Shown piece after piece: positions 15,376 to 28,741 of a stretch of 64,000 nucleotides of DNA. The DNA lies in NCBI RefSeq assembly GCF_052857255.1, contig NW_027526503.1:62001-126000 (forward strand), given 5' to 3'. The stretch comes from Amblyomma americanum. Taxonomy: Eukaryota; Arthropoda; Arachnida; Ixodida; Ixodidae. The first letter of the stretch is position 1. Each line of letters opens with the position of its first letter. The notes under the pieces were generated by a model, which did not search any database, was not told where the DNA came from, and was given only the letters and a program-made list of their open reading frames with translations. Both the position numbers and the translations under genes were made by a program.

Positions 15376-16464
15376 GTTTTCCTCTGAACGCGTCAAAACT
15401 TTTTCTCTTATAACTGCGCGAAAAGCATGTATTCGTGCTTAATCCAACGAAACAAGCTGTTTTAGACCGAAACGAGCTATATCACAACACATCGGTTTTA
15501 CAAGTTTTCCTCTGATACACGTCAAAATTTTTTCTTCTATAACTGCGCGAAAAGCATGTATTCTTGCTTAAAACAACGAAACAAGCTGTTTTATAAAAAA
15601 ACGAGCTATATCTGAACACATCGGTTTTACAAGTATCCACGTGATACGCGCCAAAACGTTTTCTCTTATAACTGCGCGAAAAGCATGTATTCGTGCTTAA
15701 TCCGACGAGACAAGCTGTTTTAGACCGAAACGAGGTAAATCACAACACATCAGTTTTACAAATGTTCATCTGATACGCGTCAAAACTTTTTAACTTATAA
15801 ATGCGCGAAAAGCATGTATTCGTGCTTAATACAACGAAACAAGCTGTTTTAGACCGAAACGAGCTAAATCACAACACATCGGTTTTACAAGTGTTCCTCT
15901 GATACGCGTCAAAACTTTTTCTCTTATAACTGCGCGAAAAGCATGTATTCGTGCTTAATATAACGAAACAAGCTGTTTTAGACCGAAACGAGCTAAATCT
16001 GAACACATCGGATTTACAAGTGTCCTTGTGACACGCGTCAAAACTTTTTCTCTTATAACTGCGCGAAAAGCATGTATTCGTGCTTAATACAACGAAACAA
16101 GCTGTTTTAGACCAAAACAAGCTAGATCTGAACATATCGGTTTTACAAGTGTGCATGTGATAGGCGTCAAAACGTTTTCTCTTATAACTGCGCAAAAAGC
16201 ACGTATTCATGCTTAATACAACGAAACAAGCTGTTTTAGACAGAAACGAGCTAAATCGCAACACATCAGTTTTACAAGTCTCCCTAATACGCGTCAAAAC
16301 GTTTTCTTCTATAACTGCGCGAAAAGCATGTATTCGTGCTTAATACAACGAAACAAGCTGTTTTAGACCGAAACGAGCTAAATCACAACACATCGGTTTT
16401 ACGTCTCCCTAGTACGCGTCAAAACTTTTTCTCTTATAACAGCGCGAAAAGCATGTATTCTTGC

Positions 16465-17815
16465 TTTATACAAAGAAACAAGTTGTTTTAGACCGAAACG
16501 AGCTATATCTGAACACATCGGTTTTACAAGTATCCACATGATACTCGTCAAAACTTTTTCTCTTATAACTGCGCGAAAAGCATGTATTCGTGCTTAGTAC
16601 AAATAAACAAGCTGTTTTAGTCCGAAACGAGCTAAATCACAACACATCGGTTTTACAAGTGTTCCCCTGATACGCGTCTAAACTTTTTCTCTTATAACTG
16701 CGCGAAAAGCATGTATTCGTGCTTAAAACAACGAAACAAGTTGTTTTAGTCCGAAACGAGCTAAATCACAACACATCGGTTTTACAAATGTTCCTCTGAT
16801 ACGCGTCAAAACTTTTTCTCTTATAACTGCGCGAAAAGCATGTATTCGTACTTAAACCAACGATACAAGCTGTTTTAGACCGAGATGAGCTAAATCTGAA
16901 CACATCGGTTTTACAAGTGTCCCTCTAATACACGTCAAAACTTTTTCTTCTATAACTGCGCGAAAAGCATGTATTCTTGCTTAAAACAACGAAACAAGCT
17001 GTTTTATACCAAAACGAGCTATATCTGAACACATCGGTTTTACAAGTATCCACGTGATACGCGCCAGAACGTTTTCTCTTATAACTGCACGAAAAGCATG
17101 TATTCGTGCTTAATCCGACGAGACAAGCTGTTTTAGACCGAAACGAGGTAAATCTCAACACATCGGTTTTACAAGTTTTCCTCTGATACGCGTCAAAACT
17201 TTTTCTCTTATAACGGCGCGAAAAGCGTGTATTCGTGCTTAATACAACGAAACAAGCAGTTTTAGACCGAAACGAGCTAAATCACAACACATCGGTTTTA
17301 CAAGTCTCCCTAATACGCGTCAAAACGTTTTCTTCTATAACTGCGCGAAAAGCATGTATTCGTGCTTAAAACATCGAAACAAGCGGTTTTAGACCGAAAC
17401 GAGCTAAATCACAACATATCGGTTTTACAAGTATCCACGTGATACGCGTCAAAACTTTTTCTCTTATAACTGCGCGAAAAGCATGTATTCGTGCTTAAAA
17501 CATCGAAACAAGCGGTTTTAGACCGAAACGAGCTAAATCACAACACATCGGTTTTACAAGTATCCACGTGATACGCGTAAAACTTTTTTTCTTATAAATG
17601 CGCGAAAAGCATGTATTCGTGCTTAATACAACGAAACAAGCTGTGTTAGACCGAAACGAGCTAAATCTGAAAACATCGGTTTTACAAGTGTCCCTGTGAC
17701 ACGCGTCAAACCTTTTTCTCTTATAACTGCGCGAAAAGCATGTATTCGTGCTTAATCCAACGAAACAAGCTGTTTTAGACCGAAACTGGCAAATCACAAC
17801 ACATCGGTTTTACAA
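16465..17815 (+). repeat. Module M, copy 2
   Basis: Offset exactly 2,440 bp from copy 1 (GCGCCAGAACG at 17,061). It is nearly identical through GAAACTGGCAAATC, then diverges from copy 1, where CTCTGAACGCG is replaced by CTCTGATACGCG. Confidence 0.7.
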
Positions 17816-19242
17816 GTTTTCCTCTGATACGCGTCAAAACTTTTTCTCTCATAACTGCGTGAAAAGCATGTATTCTTGCTTAATACAACGAAACAAGCTA
17901 TTTTAGACCGAAACGAGCTAAATCTGAACACATCGGTTTTACAAGTGCCCATGTGATACGCGTCAAAACGTTTTCTTCTATAACTGCGCGAAAAGAATGT
18001 ATTCGTGCTTAATACAACGAAACAAGCTGTTTTAGACAGAAACGAGCTAAATCACAACACATCAGTTTTACAAGTTTTCCTCTGATACGCGTCAAAACTT
18101 TTTCTCTTATAACTGCGCGAAAAGCATGTATTCTTGCTTAAAACATCGAAACAAGCGGTTTTAGACCGAAACGAGCTAAATCACAACACATCGGTTTTAC
18201 AAGTATCCACATGATACTCGCCAAACTTTTTCTCTTATAACTGCGCGAAAAGCATGTATTCGTCCTTAATACAAATAAACAAGCTGTTTTAGTTCGAAAC
18301 GAGCTAAATCACAACACATCGGTTTTACAAGTGTTCCCCTGATACGCGTCTAAACTTTTTCTCTTATAATTGCGCGAAAAGCATGTATTCGTGCTTAAAA
18401 CAACGAAACAAGCTGTTTTAGTCCGAAACGAGCTAAATCACAACACATCAGTTTTACAAATGTTCCTCTGATACGCGTCAAAACTTTTTCTCTTATAACT
18501 GAGCGAAAAGCATGTATTCGTGCTTAAAACAACGAAACAAGCTGTTTTAGACCGAGATGAGCTAAATCTGAACACATCGGTTTTACAAGTGTCCCTCTAA
18601 TACACGTCAAAATTTTTTCTTCTATAACTGCGTGAAAAGCATGTATTCTTGCTTAAAACAACGAAACAAGCTGTTTTATAAAAAAACGAGCTATATCTGA
18701 ACACATCGGTTTTACAAGTATCCACGTGATACGCGCCAAAACGTTTTCTCTTATAACTGCGCGAAAAGCATGTATTCGTGCTTAATCCGACGAGACAAGC
18801 TGTTTTAGACCGAAACGAGGTAAATCACAACACATCAGTTTTACAAATGTTCATCTGATACGCGTCAAAACTTTTTAACTTATAAATGCGCGAAAAGCAT
18901 GTATTCGTGCTTAATACAACGAAACAAGCTGTTTTAGACCGAAACGAGCTAAATCACAACACATCGGTTTTACAAGTGTTCCTCTGATACGCGTCAAAAC
19001 TTTTTCTCTTATAACTGCGCGAAAAGCATGTATTCGTGCTTAATATAACGAAACAAGCTGTTTTAGACTGAGATGAGCTAAATCTGAAAACTGTTTTACA
19101 AGTGTCCCTCTAATACGCGTCAAAACTTTTTCTTCTAAAACTGCGCGAAAAGCATGTATTCGTGTTTAATACAACGAAACAAGCTGTTTTAGACCGAAAC
19201 GAGCTAAATCTGTACACATCGGTTTTACAAGTGTCCTTGTGA

Positions 19243-20390
19243 CACGCGTCAAAACTTTTTCTCTTATAACTGCGCGAAAAGCATGTATTCGTGCTTAATA
19301 CAACGGAACAAGCTGTTTTAGACTGAGATGAGCTAAATCTGAAAACTGTTTTACAAGTGTCCCTCTAATACGCGTCAAAACTTTTTCTTCTAAAACTGCG
19401 CGAAAAGCATGTATTCGTGTTTAATACAACGAAACAAGCTGTTTTAGACCGAAACGAGCTAAATCTGTACACATCGGTTTTACAAGTGTCCTTGTGACAC
19501 GCGTCAAAACTTTTTTTCTTATAACAGCGCGAAAAGCATGTATTCTTGCTTTATACAACGAAACAAACTGTTTTAGACCGAGATGAGCTAAATCTGAACA
19601 CATCGGTTTTACAAGGGTCCCTCTAATAAGCGTCAAAACTTTTTCTTCTATAACTGCGTGAAAAGCTTGTATTCGTCCCTAAAACAACGAAACAAGCTGT
19701 TTTATACCAAAACGAGCTATATCTGAACACATCGGTTTTACAAGTATCCACGTGATACGCGTCAACTTTTTCTCTTATAACTGCGCGAAAAGCATGTATT
19801 CGTGCTTAATACAACGAAACAAGCTGTTTTAGACCGAAACGAGCTAAATCTGAACGCATAGGTTTTACAAGTGTCCCTGTGACACGCGTGAAAACTTTTT
19901 CTTATAACTGCGCGAAAAGATTGTATTCGTGCTTAATACAACGAAACAAGCTGTTTTAGACCAAAACGAGCTAGATCTGAACACATCGGTTTTACAAGTG
20001 TTCCTCTGATACGCGTCAAAACTTTTTCTCTTATAACTGCGCGAAGAGCATGTATTCTTGCTTAATACAACGAAACAAGCTGTTTTAGACCGAAACGAGC
20101 TAAATCACAACACATCGGTTTTACAAGTGTTCCTCTGATACGCGTCAAAACTTTTTCTCTTATAACTGCGCGAAAAGCGTGTATTCGTGCTTTATACAAC
20201 GAAACAAGCTGTTTTAGACCGAAACGAGCTAAATCATAACACATTGGTTTTACATGTTTTCCTCTGATACGCGTCAAAACTTTTTCTCTTATAACTGCGC
20301 GAAAAGCATGTATTCGTGCTTAATACAACGAAACAAGCTGTTTTAGACCGAAACGAGCTAAATCACAACACATCGGTTTTACGTCTCCCT
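19243..20390 (+). repeat. Duplicated module, matches ~10,000-11,140
   Basis: Second copy of the ~9.24-kb-offset duplication, recognised by CAACGGAAC and ATTCGTCCCTAAAAC in the same order. Small differences (for example CCTAATCGCG versus CCTGATCGCG) show that the copies have diverged slightly. Confidence 0.65.
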
Positions 20391-23300
20391 GATCGCGTCA
20401 GAACGTTTTCTTCTATAACTGCGCGAAAAGCATGTATTCTTGCTTAAAACATCGAAACAAGCTGTTTTAGACCGAAACGAGGTAAATCTGAACACATCGG
20501 TTTCACAAGTGTTCCTCTGATACGCGTCAAAACTTTTTCTCTTATAACTGCGCGAAAAGCATGTATTCGTGCTTAATACAACGAAACAAGCTGTTTTAGA
20601 CCGAAACGAGCTAAATCACAACACATCGGTTTTACAAGTGTTCCTCTGATACGCGTCAAAACTTTTTCTCTTATAACTGCGCGAAAAGCATGTATTCGTG
20701 CTTAATACAACGAAACAAGCTGTTTTACCGAAACGAGCTAAATCACAATACTGGATTTATGAGTGTTCCTCTGATACGCGTCAAAACTTTTTCTCTTATA
20801 ACTGCGCGAAAAGCGTGTATTCGTGCTTTATACAACGAAACAAGCTGTTTTAGACCGAAACGAGCTAAATCATAACACATTGGTTTTACATGTTTTCCTC
20901 TGATACGCGTCAAAACGTTTTCTCTTATAACTGCGCGAAAAGCATGTATTCGTGCTTAATACAACGAAACAAGCTGTTTTAGACTGAAACGAGCTAAATC
21001 ACAACACATCGGTTTTACGTCTCCCTAATCGCGTCAGAACGTTTTCTTCTATAACTGCGCGAAAAGCATGTATTCGTGCTTAATACAACGAAACAAGCTG
21101 TTTTAGACCGAAACGAGCTAAATCTGAACACATCGGTTTTACAAGTGTCCTTGTGACACGCGTCAAAACTTTTTCTTTTATAACTGCGCGAGAAGCATGT
21201 ATTCGTGCTTAATACAACGTAACAATCTGTTTTAGTCCGAAACGAGCTAAATCAAAGCTCATCGGTTTTACAAGTGTTCCTCTGATACGCGTCAAAACGT
21301 TTTCTCTTATAACTGCGCGAAAAGCATGTATTCGTGATTAATCCACCGAAACAAGCTGTTTTAGACCGAAACGAGCTAAATCACAACACATTGGTTTTAC
21401 GAGTGTTCCTCTGATACGCGTCAAAACTTTTTCTCTTATAACTGCGCGAAAAGCATGTATTCGTGATTAATCCAACGAAACAAGCTGTTTTAGACCGAAA
21501 CGAGCTAAATCACAACACATTGGTTTTACGAGTGTTCCTCTGATACGCGTCAAAACTTTTTCTCTTATAACTGCGCGAAAAGCATGTATTCGTGCTTAAA
21601 ACATCGAAACAAGCGGTTTTAGACCGAAACGAGCTAAATCACAACACATCGGTTTTACAAGTATCCACGTGATACGCGTCAAAACTTTTTCTCTTATAAA
21701 TGCGCGAAAAGCATGTATTCGTGCTTAATACAACGAAACAAGCTGTGTTAGACCGAAACGAGCTAAATCTGAACACATCGGTTTTACAAGTGTCCCTGTG
21801 ACACGCGTCAAACCTTTTTCTCTTATAACTGCGCGAAAAGCATGTATTCGTGCTTAATCCAACGAAACAAGCTGTTTTAGACCGAAACTGGCAAATCACA
21901 ACACATCGGTTTTACAAGTATCCACGTGATACGCGTCAAAACTTTTTCTCTTATAAATGCGCGAAAAGCATGTATTCGTGCTTAATACAACGAAACAAGC
22001 TGTGTTAGACCGAAACGAGCTAAATCTGAACACATCGGTTTTACAAGTGTCCCTGTGACACGCGTCTAAACTTTCTCTTATAACAGCGCGAAAAGCATGT
22101 ATTCTTGCTTAATACAAAGAAACAAGTTGTTTTAGACCGAAACTAGCTATATCTGAACACATCGGTTTTACAAGTATCCACATAATACTCGTCAAAACTT
22201 TTTCTCTTATAACTGCGCGAAAAGCATGTATTCGTGCTTAATACAAATAAACAAGCTGTTTTAGTCCGAAACGAGCTAAATCACGACACATCGGTTTTAC
22301 AAGCGTTCCCCTGATACGCGTCTAAACTTTTTCTCTTATAACTGCGCGAAAAGCATGTATTCGTGCTTAAAACAACGAAACAAGCTGTTTTAGTCCGAAA
22401 AGAGCTAAATCACAACACATCGGTTTTACAAATGTTCCTCTGATACGCGTCAAAACTTTTTCTCTTATAACTGCGCGAAAAGCATGTATTCGTACTTAAA
22501 ACAACGAAACAAGCTGTTTTAGACCGAGATGAGCTAAATCTGAACACATCGGTTTTACAAGTGTCCCTCTAATACACGTCAAAACTTTTTCTTCTATAAC
22601 TGCGCGAAAAGCATGTATTCTTGCTTAAAACAACGAAACAAGCTGTTTTATACCAAAACGAGCTATATCTGAACACATCGGTTTTACAAGTATCCACGTG
22701 ATACGCGTCAAAACGTTTTCTTCTAAAACTCCGCGAAAAGCATGTATTCGTGCTTAAAACAACGAAACAAGCGGTTTTAGACCGAAACGAGCTAAATAAC
22801 AACACATCGGTTTTACAAGTATCCAAGTGATACGCGTCAAAAGTTTTTCTCTTATAAATGCGCGAAAAGCATGTATTCGTGCCTAATACAACGAAACAAG
22901 CTGTGTTAGACCGAAACGAGCTAAATCTGAACACATCAGTTTTACAAGTTTTCCTCTGATACGCGTCAAAACTTTTTCTCTCATAACTGCGTGAAAAGCA
23001 TGTATTCTTGCTTAATACAACGAAACAAGCTGTTTTAGACCGAAACGAGCTAAATCTGAACACATCGGTTTTACAAGTGCCCATGTGATACGCGTCAAAA
23101 CGTTTTCTTCTATAACTGCGCGAAAAGCATGTATTCGTGCTTAAAACATCGAAACAAGCGGTTTTAGACCGAAACGAGCTAAATCACAACACATCGGTTT
23201 TACAAGTATCCACGTGATACGCGTCAAAACTTTTTCTCTTATAAATGCGCGGAAAGCATGTATTCGTGCTTAATACAACGAAACAAGCTGTGTTAGACCG

Positions 23301-23399
23301 AAACGAGCTAAATCTGAACACATCGGTTTTACAAGTGTCCCTGTGACACGCGTCTAAACTTTCTCTTATAACAGCGCGAAAAGCATGTATTCTTGCTTA

Positions 23400-24745
23400 A
23401 TACAAAGAAACAAGTTGTTTTAGACCGAAACGAGCTATATCTGAACACATCGGTTTTACAAGTATCCACATGATACTCGTCAAAACTTTTTCTCTTATAA
23501 CTGCGCGAAAAGCATGTATTCGTGCTTAATACAAATAAACAAGCTGTTTTAGTCCGAAACGAGCTAAATCACAACACATCGGTTTTACAAGTGTTCCCCT
23601 GATACGCGTCTAAACTTTTTCTCTTATAACTGCGTGAAAAGCATGTATTCGTGCTTAAAACAATGAAACAAGTTGTATTAGTCCGAAACGAGCTAAATCA
23701 CAACACATCGGTTTTACAAATGTTCCTCTGATACGCGTCAAAACTTTTTCTCTTATAACTGCGCGAAAAGCATGTATTCGTACTTAAACCAACGAAACAA
23801 GCTGTTTTAGACCGAGATGAGCTAAATCTGAACACATCGGTTTTACAAGTGTCCCTCTAATACACGTCAAAACTTTTTCTTCTCTAACTGCGCGAAAAGC
23901 ATGTATTCTTGCTTAAAACAACGAAACAAGCTGTTTTATACCAAAACGAGCTATATCTGAACACATTGGTTTTACAAGTATCCACGTGATACGCGCCAGA
24001 ACGTTTTCTCTTATAACTGCGCGAAAAGCATGTATTCGTGCTTAATCCGACGAGACAAGCTGTTTTAGACCGAAACGAGGTAAATCTCAACACATCGGTT
24101 TTACAAGTTTTCCTCTGATACGCGTCAAAACTTTTTCTCTTATAACGGCGCGAAAAGCGTGTATTCGTGCTTAATACAACGAAACAAGCAGTTTTAGACC
24201 GAAACGAGCTAAATCACAACACATCGGTTTTACAAGTCTCCCTAATACGCGTCAAAACGTTTTCTTCTATAACTGCGCGAAAAGCATGTATTCGTGCTTA
24301 AAACATCGAAACAAGCGGTTTTAGACCGAAACGAGCTAAATCACAACATATCGGTTTTACAAGTATCCACGTGATACGCGTCAAAACTTTTTCTCTTATA
24401 ACTGCGCGAAAAGCATGTATTCGTGCTTAAAACATCGAAACAAGCGGTTTTAGACCGAAACGAGCTAAATCACAACATATCGGTTTTACAAGTATCCACG
24501 TGATACGCGTAAAACTTTTTTTCTTATAAATGCGCGAAAAGCATGTATTCGTGCTTAATAGAACGAAACAAGCTGTGTTAGACCGAAACGAGCTAAATCT
24601 GAAAACATCGGTTTTACAAGTGTCCCTGTGACACGCGTCAAACCTTTTTCTCTTATAACTGCGCGAAAAGCATGTATTCGTGCTTAATCCAACGAAACAA
24701 GCTGTTTTAGACCGAAACTGGCAAATCACAACACATCGGTTTTAC
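23400..24745 (+). repeat. Module M, copy 3
   Basis: Same ordered marker variants, with GCGCCAGAACG at 23,993. A few private changes are present (ACACATTGG, ATAGAACGAAAC). Confidence 0.68.
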
Positions 24746-25389
24746 AAGTTTTCCTCTGATACGCGTCAAAACTTTTTCTCTCATAACTGCGTGAAAAGCA
24801 TGTATTCTTGCTTAATACAACGAAACAAGCTATTTTAGACCGAAACGAGCTAAATCTGAACACATCGGTTTTACAAGTGCCCATGTGATACGCGTCAAAA
24901 CGTTTTCTTCTATAACTGCGCGAAAAGAATGTATTCGTGCTTAATACAACGAAACAAGCTGTTTTAGACAGAAACGAGCTAAATCACAACACATCGGTTT
25001 TACAAGTGTCCCTCTAATACACGTCAAAATTTTTTCTTCTATAACTGCGCGAAAAGCATGTATTCTTGCTTAAAACAACGAAACAAGCTGTTTTATAAAA
25101 AAACGAGCTATATCTGAACACATCGGTTTTACAAGTATCCACGTGATACGCGCCAAAACGTTTTCTCTTATAACTGCGCGAAAAGCATGTATTCGTGCTT
25201 AATCCGACGAGACAAGCTGTTTTAGACCGAAACGAGGTAAATCACAACACATCGGTTTTACAAATGTTCCTCTGATACGCGTCAAAACTTTTTAACTTAT
25301 AAATGCGCGAAAAGCATGTATTCGTGCTTAATACAACGAAACAAGCTGTGTTAGACTGAAACGAGCTAAATCTGAACACATCGGTTTTA

Positions 25390-28300
25390 CAAGTATCCAC
25401 GTGATACGCGTCAAAACTTTTTCTCTTATAAATGCGCGAAAAGCATGTATTCGTGCTTAATACAACGAAACAAGCTGTGTTAGACTGAAACGAGCTAAAT
25501 CTGAACACATCGGTTTTACAAGTGTCCCTGTGACACGCGTCAAACCTTTTTCTCTTATAACTGCGCGAAAAGCATGTATTCTTGCTTAATCCAACGAAAC
25601 AAGCTGTTTTAGACCGAAACTGGCAAATCACAACACATCGGTTTTACAAGTTTTCCTCTGATACGCGTCAAAACTTTTTCTCTCATAACTGCGTGAAAAG
25701 CATGTATTCTTGCTTAATACAACGAAACAAGCTGTTTTGGACCGAAACGAGCTAAATCTGAACACATCGGTTTTACAAGTGCCCATGTGATACGCGTCAA
25801 AACGTTTTCTTCTATAACTGCGCGAAAAGCATGTATTCGTGCTTAAAACATCGAAACAAGCGGTTTTAGACCGAAACGAGCTAAATCACAACACATCGGT
25901 TTTACAAGTATCCACGTGATACGCGTCAAAACTTTTTCTCTTATAAATGCGCGAAAAGCATGTATTCGTGCTTAATACAAAGAAACAAGTTGTTTTAGAC
26001 CGAAACTAGCTATATCTGAACACATCGGTTTTACAAGTATCCACATGATACTCGTCAAAACTTTTTCTCTTATAACTGCGCGAAAAGCATGTATTCGTGC
26101 TTAATACAAATAAACAAGCTGTTTTAGTCCGAAACGAGCTAAATCACAACACATCGGTTTTACAAGCGTTCCCCTGATACGCGTCTAAACTTTTTCTCTT
26201 ATAACTGCGCGAAAAGCATGTATTCGTGCTTAAAACAACGAAACAAGCTGTTTTAGTCCGAAACGAGCTAAATCACAACACATCGGTTTTACAAATGTTC
26301 CTCTGATACGCGTCAAAACTTTTTCTCTTATAACTGCGCGAAAAGCATGTATTCGTACTTAAAACAACGAAACAAGCTGTTTTAGACCGAGATGAGCTAA
26401 ATCTGAACACATCGGTTTTACAAGTGTCCCTCTAATACACGTCAAAACTTTTTCTTCTATAACTGCGCGAAAAGCATGTATTCTTGCTTAAAACAACGAA
26501 ACAAGCTGTTTTATACGAAAACGAGCTATATCTGAACACATCGGTTTTACAAGTATCCACGTGATACGCGTCAAAACGTTTTCTTCTATAACTCCGCGAA
26601 AAGCATGTATTCGTGCTTAAAACAACGAAACAAGCGGTTTTAGACCGAAACGAGCTAAATCACAACACATCGGTTTTACAAGTATCCAAGTGATACGCGT
26701 CAAAACTTTTTCTCTTATAAATGCGCGAAAAGCATGTATTCGTGCCTAATACAACGAAACAAGCTGTGTTAGACCGAAACGAGCTAAATCTGAACACATC
26801 AGTTTTACAAGTTTTCCTCTGATACGCGTCAAAACTTTTTCTCTCATAACTGCGTGAAAAACATGTATTCTTGCTTAATACAACGAAACAAGCTGTTTTA
26901 GACCGAAACGAGCTAAATCTGAACACATCGGTTTTACAAGTGCCCATGTGATACGCGTCAAAATGTTTTCTTCTATAACTGCGCGAAAAGCATGTATTCG
27001 TGCTTAAAACATCGAAACAAGCGGTTTTAGACCGAAACGAGCTAAATCACAACACATCGGTTTTACAAGTATCCACGTGATACGCGTCAAAACTTTTTCT
27101 CTTATAAATGCGCGACAAGCATGTATTCGTGCTTAATACAACGAAACAAGCTGTGTTAGACCGAAACGAGCTAAATCTGAACACATCGGTTTTACAAGTG
27201 TCCCTGTGACACGCGTCAAACCTTTTTCTCTTATAACTGCGCGAAAAGCATGTATTCGTGCTTAATCCAACGAAACAAGCTGTTTTAGACCGAAACTGGC
27301 AAATCACAACACATCGGTTTTACAAGTTTTCGTCTGATACGCGTCAAAACTTTTTCTCTCATAACGGCGTGAAAAGCATGTATTCTTGCTTAATACAACG
27401 AAACAAGCTGTTTTAGACCGAAACGAGCTAAATCTGAACACATCGGTTTTACAAGTGCCCATGTGATACGCGTCAAAACGTTTTCTTCTATAACTGCGCG
27501 AAAAGCATGTATTCGTGCTTAAAACATCGAAACAAGCGGTTTTAGACCGAAACGAGCTAAATCACAACACATCGGTTTTACAAGTATCCACGTGATACGC
27601 GTCAAAACTTTTTCTCTTATAAATGCGCGAAAAGCATGTATTCGTGCTTAATACAAAGAAACAAGTTGTTTTAGACCGAAACTAGCTATATCTGAACACA
27701 TCGGTATTACAAGTATCCACATGATACTCGTCAAAACTTTTTCTCTTATAACTGCGCGAAAAGCATGTATTCGTGCTTAATACAAATAAACAAGCTGTTT
27801 TAGTCCGAAACGAGCTAAATCACAACACATCGGTTTTACAAGCGTTCCCCTGATACGCGTCTAAACTTTTTCTCTTATAACTGCGCGAAAAGCATGTATT
27901 CGTGCTTAAAACAACGAAACAAGCTGTTTTAGTCCGAAACGAGCTAAATCACAACACATCGGTTTTACAAATGTTCCTCTGATACGCGTCAAAACTTTTT
28001 CTCTTATCACTGCGCGAAAAGCATGTATTCGTACTTAAAACAACGAAACAAGCTGTTTTAGACCGAGATGAGCTAAATCTGAACACATCGGTTTTACAAG
28101 TGCCCCTCTAATACACGTCAAAACTTTTTCTTCTATAACTGCGCGAAAAGCATGTATTCTTGCTTAAAACAACGAAACAAGCTGTTTTATACCAAAACGA
28201 GCTATATCTGAACACATCGGTTTTACAAGTATCCACGTGATACGCGTCAAAACGTTTTCTTCTATAACTCCGCGAAAAGCATGTATTCGTGCTTAAAACA

Positions 28301-28741
28301 ACGAAACAAGCGGTTTTAGACCGAAACGAGCTAAATCACAACACATCGGTTTTACAAGTATCCAAGTGATACGCGTCAAAACTTTTTCTCTTATAAATGC
28401 GCGAAAAGCATGTATTCGTGCCTAATACAACGAAACAAGCTGTGTTAGACCGAAACGAGCTAAATCTGAACACATCAGTTTTACAAGTTTTCCTCTGATA
28501 CGCGTCAAAACTTTTTCTCTCATAACTGCGTGAAAAACATGTATTCTTGCTTAATACAACGAAACAAGCTGTTTTAGACCGAAACGAGCTAAATCTGAAC
28601 ACATCGGTTTTACAAGTGCCCATGTGATACGCGTCAAAACGTTTTCTTCTATAACTGCGCGAAAAGCATGTATTCGTGCTTAAAATATCGAAACAAGCGG
28701 TTTTAGACCGAAACGAGCTAAATCACAACACATCGGTTTTA
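25390..28741 (+). repeat. 13-monomer tandem higher-order repeat (1,676 bp)
   Basis: Units at about 25,390-27,065 and 27,066-28,741 align at a constant offset of 1,676 bp, for example at ACAAAGAAACAAGTTG (25,979 and 27,655). A third unit begins and is then broken off: GCGACAAGCATG at 27,113 recurs at 28,789, again 1,676 bp later. The units are nearly identical, which indicates recent unequal exchange. Confidence 0.75.

Noticed and set aside
22569..23084. 171-codon minus-strand open frame with repeated CKTDVFRFSSFRSKTACFVVL-like segments, and many similar short frames
   Set aside because: It is satellite sequence read in a frame that the 129-bp period keeps open. It appears wherever the same monomer classes occur, breaks at indels, and has no signal of a real gene.
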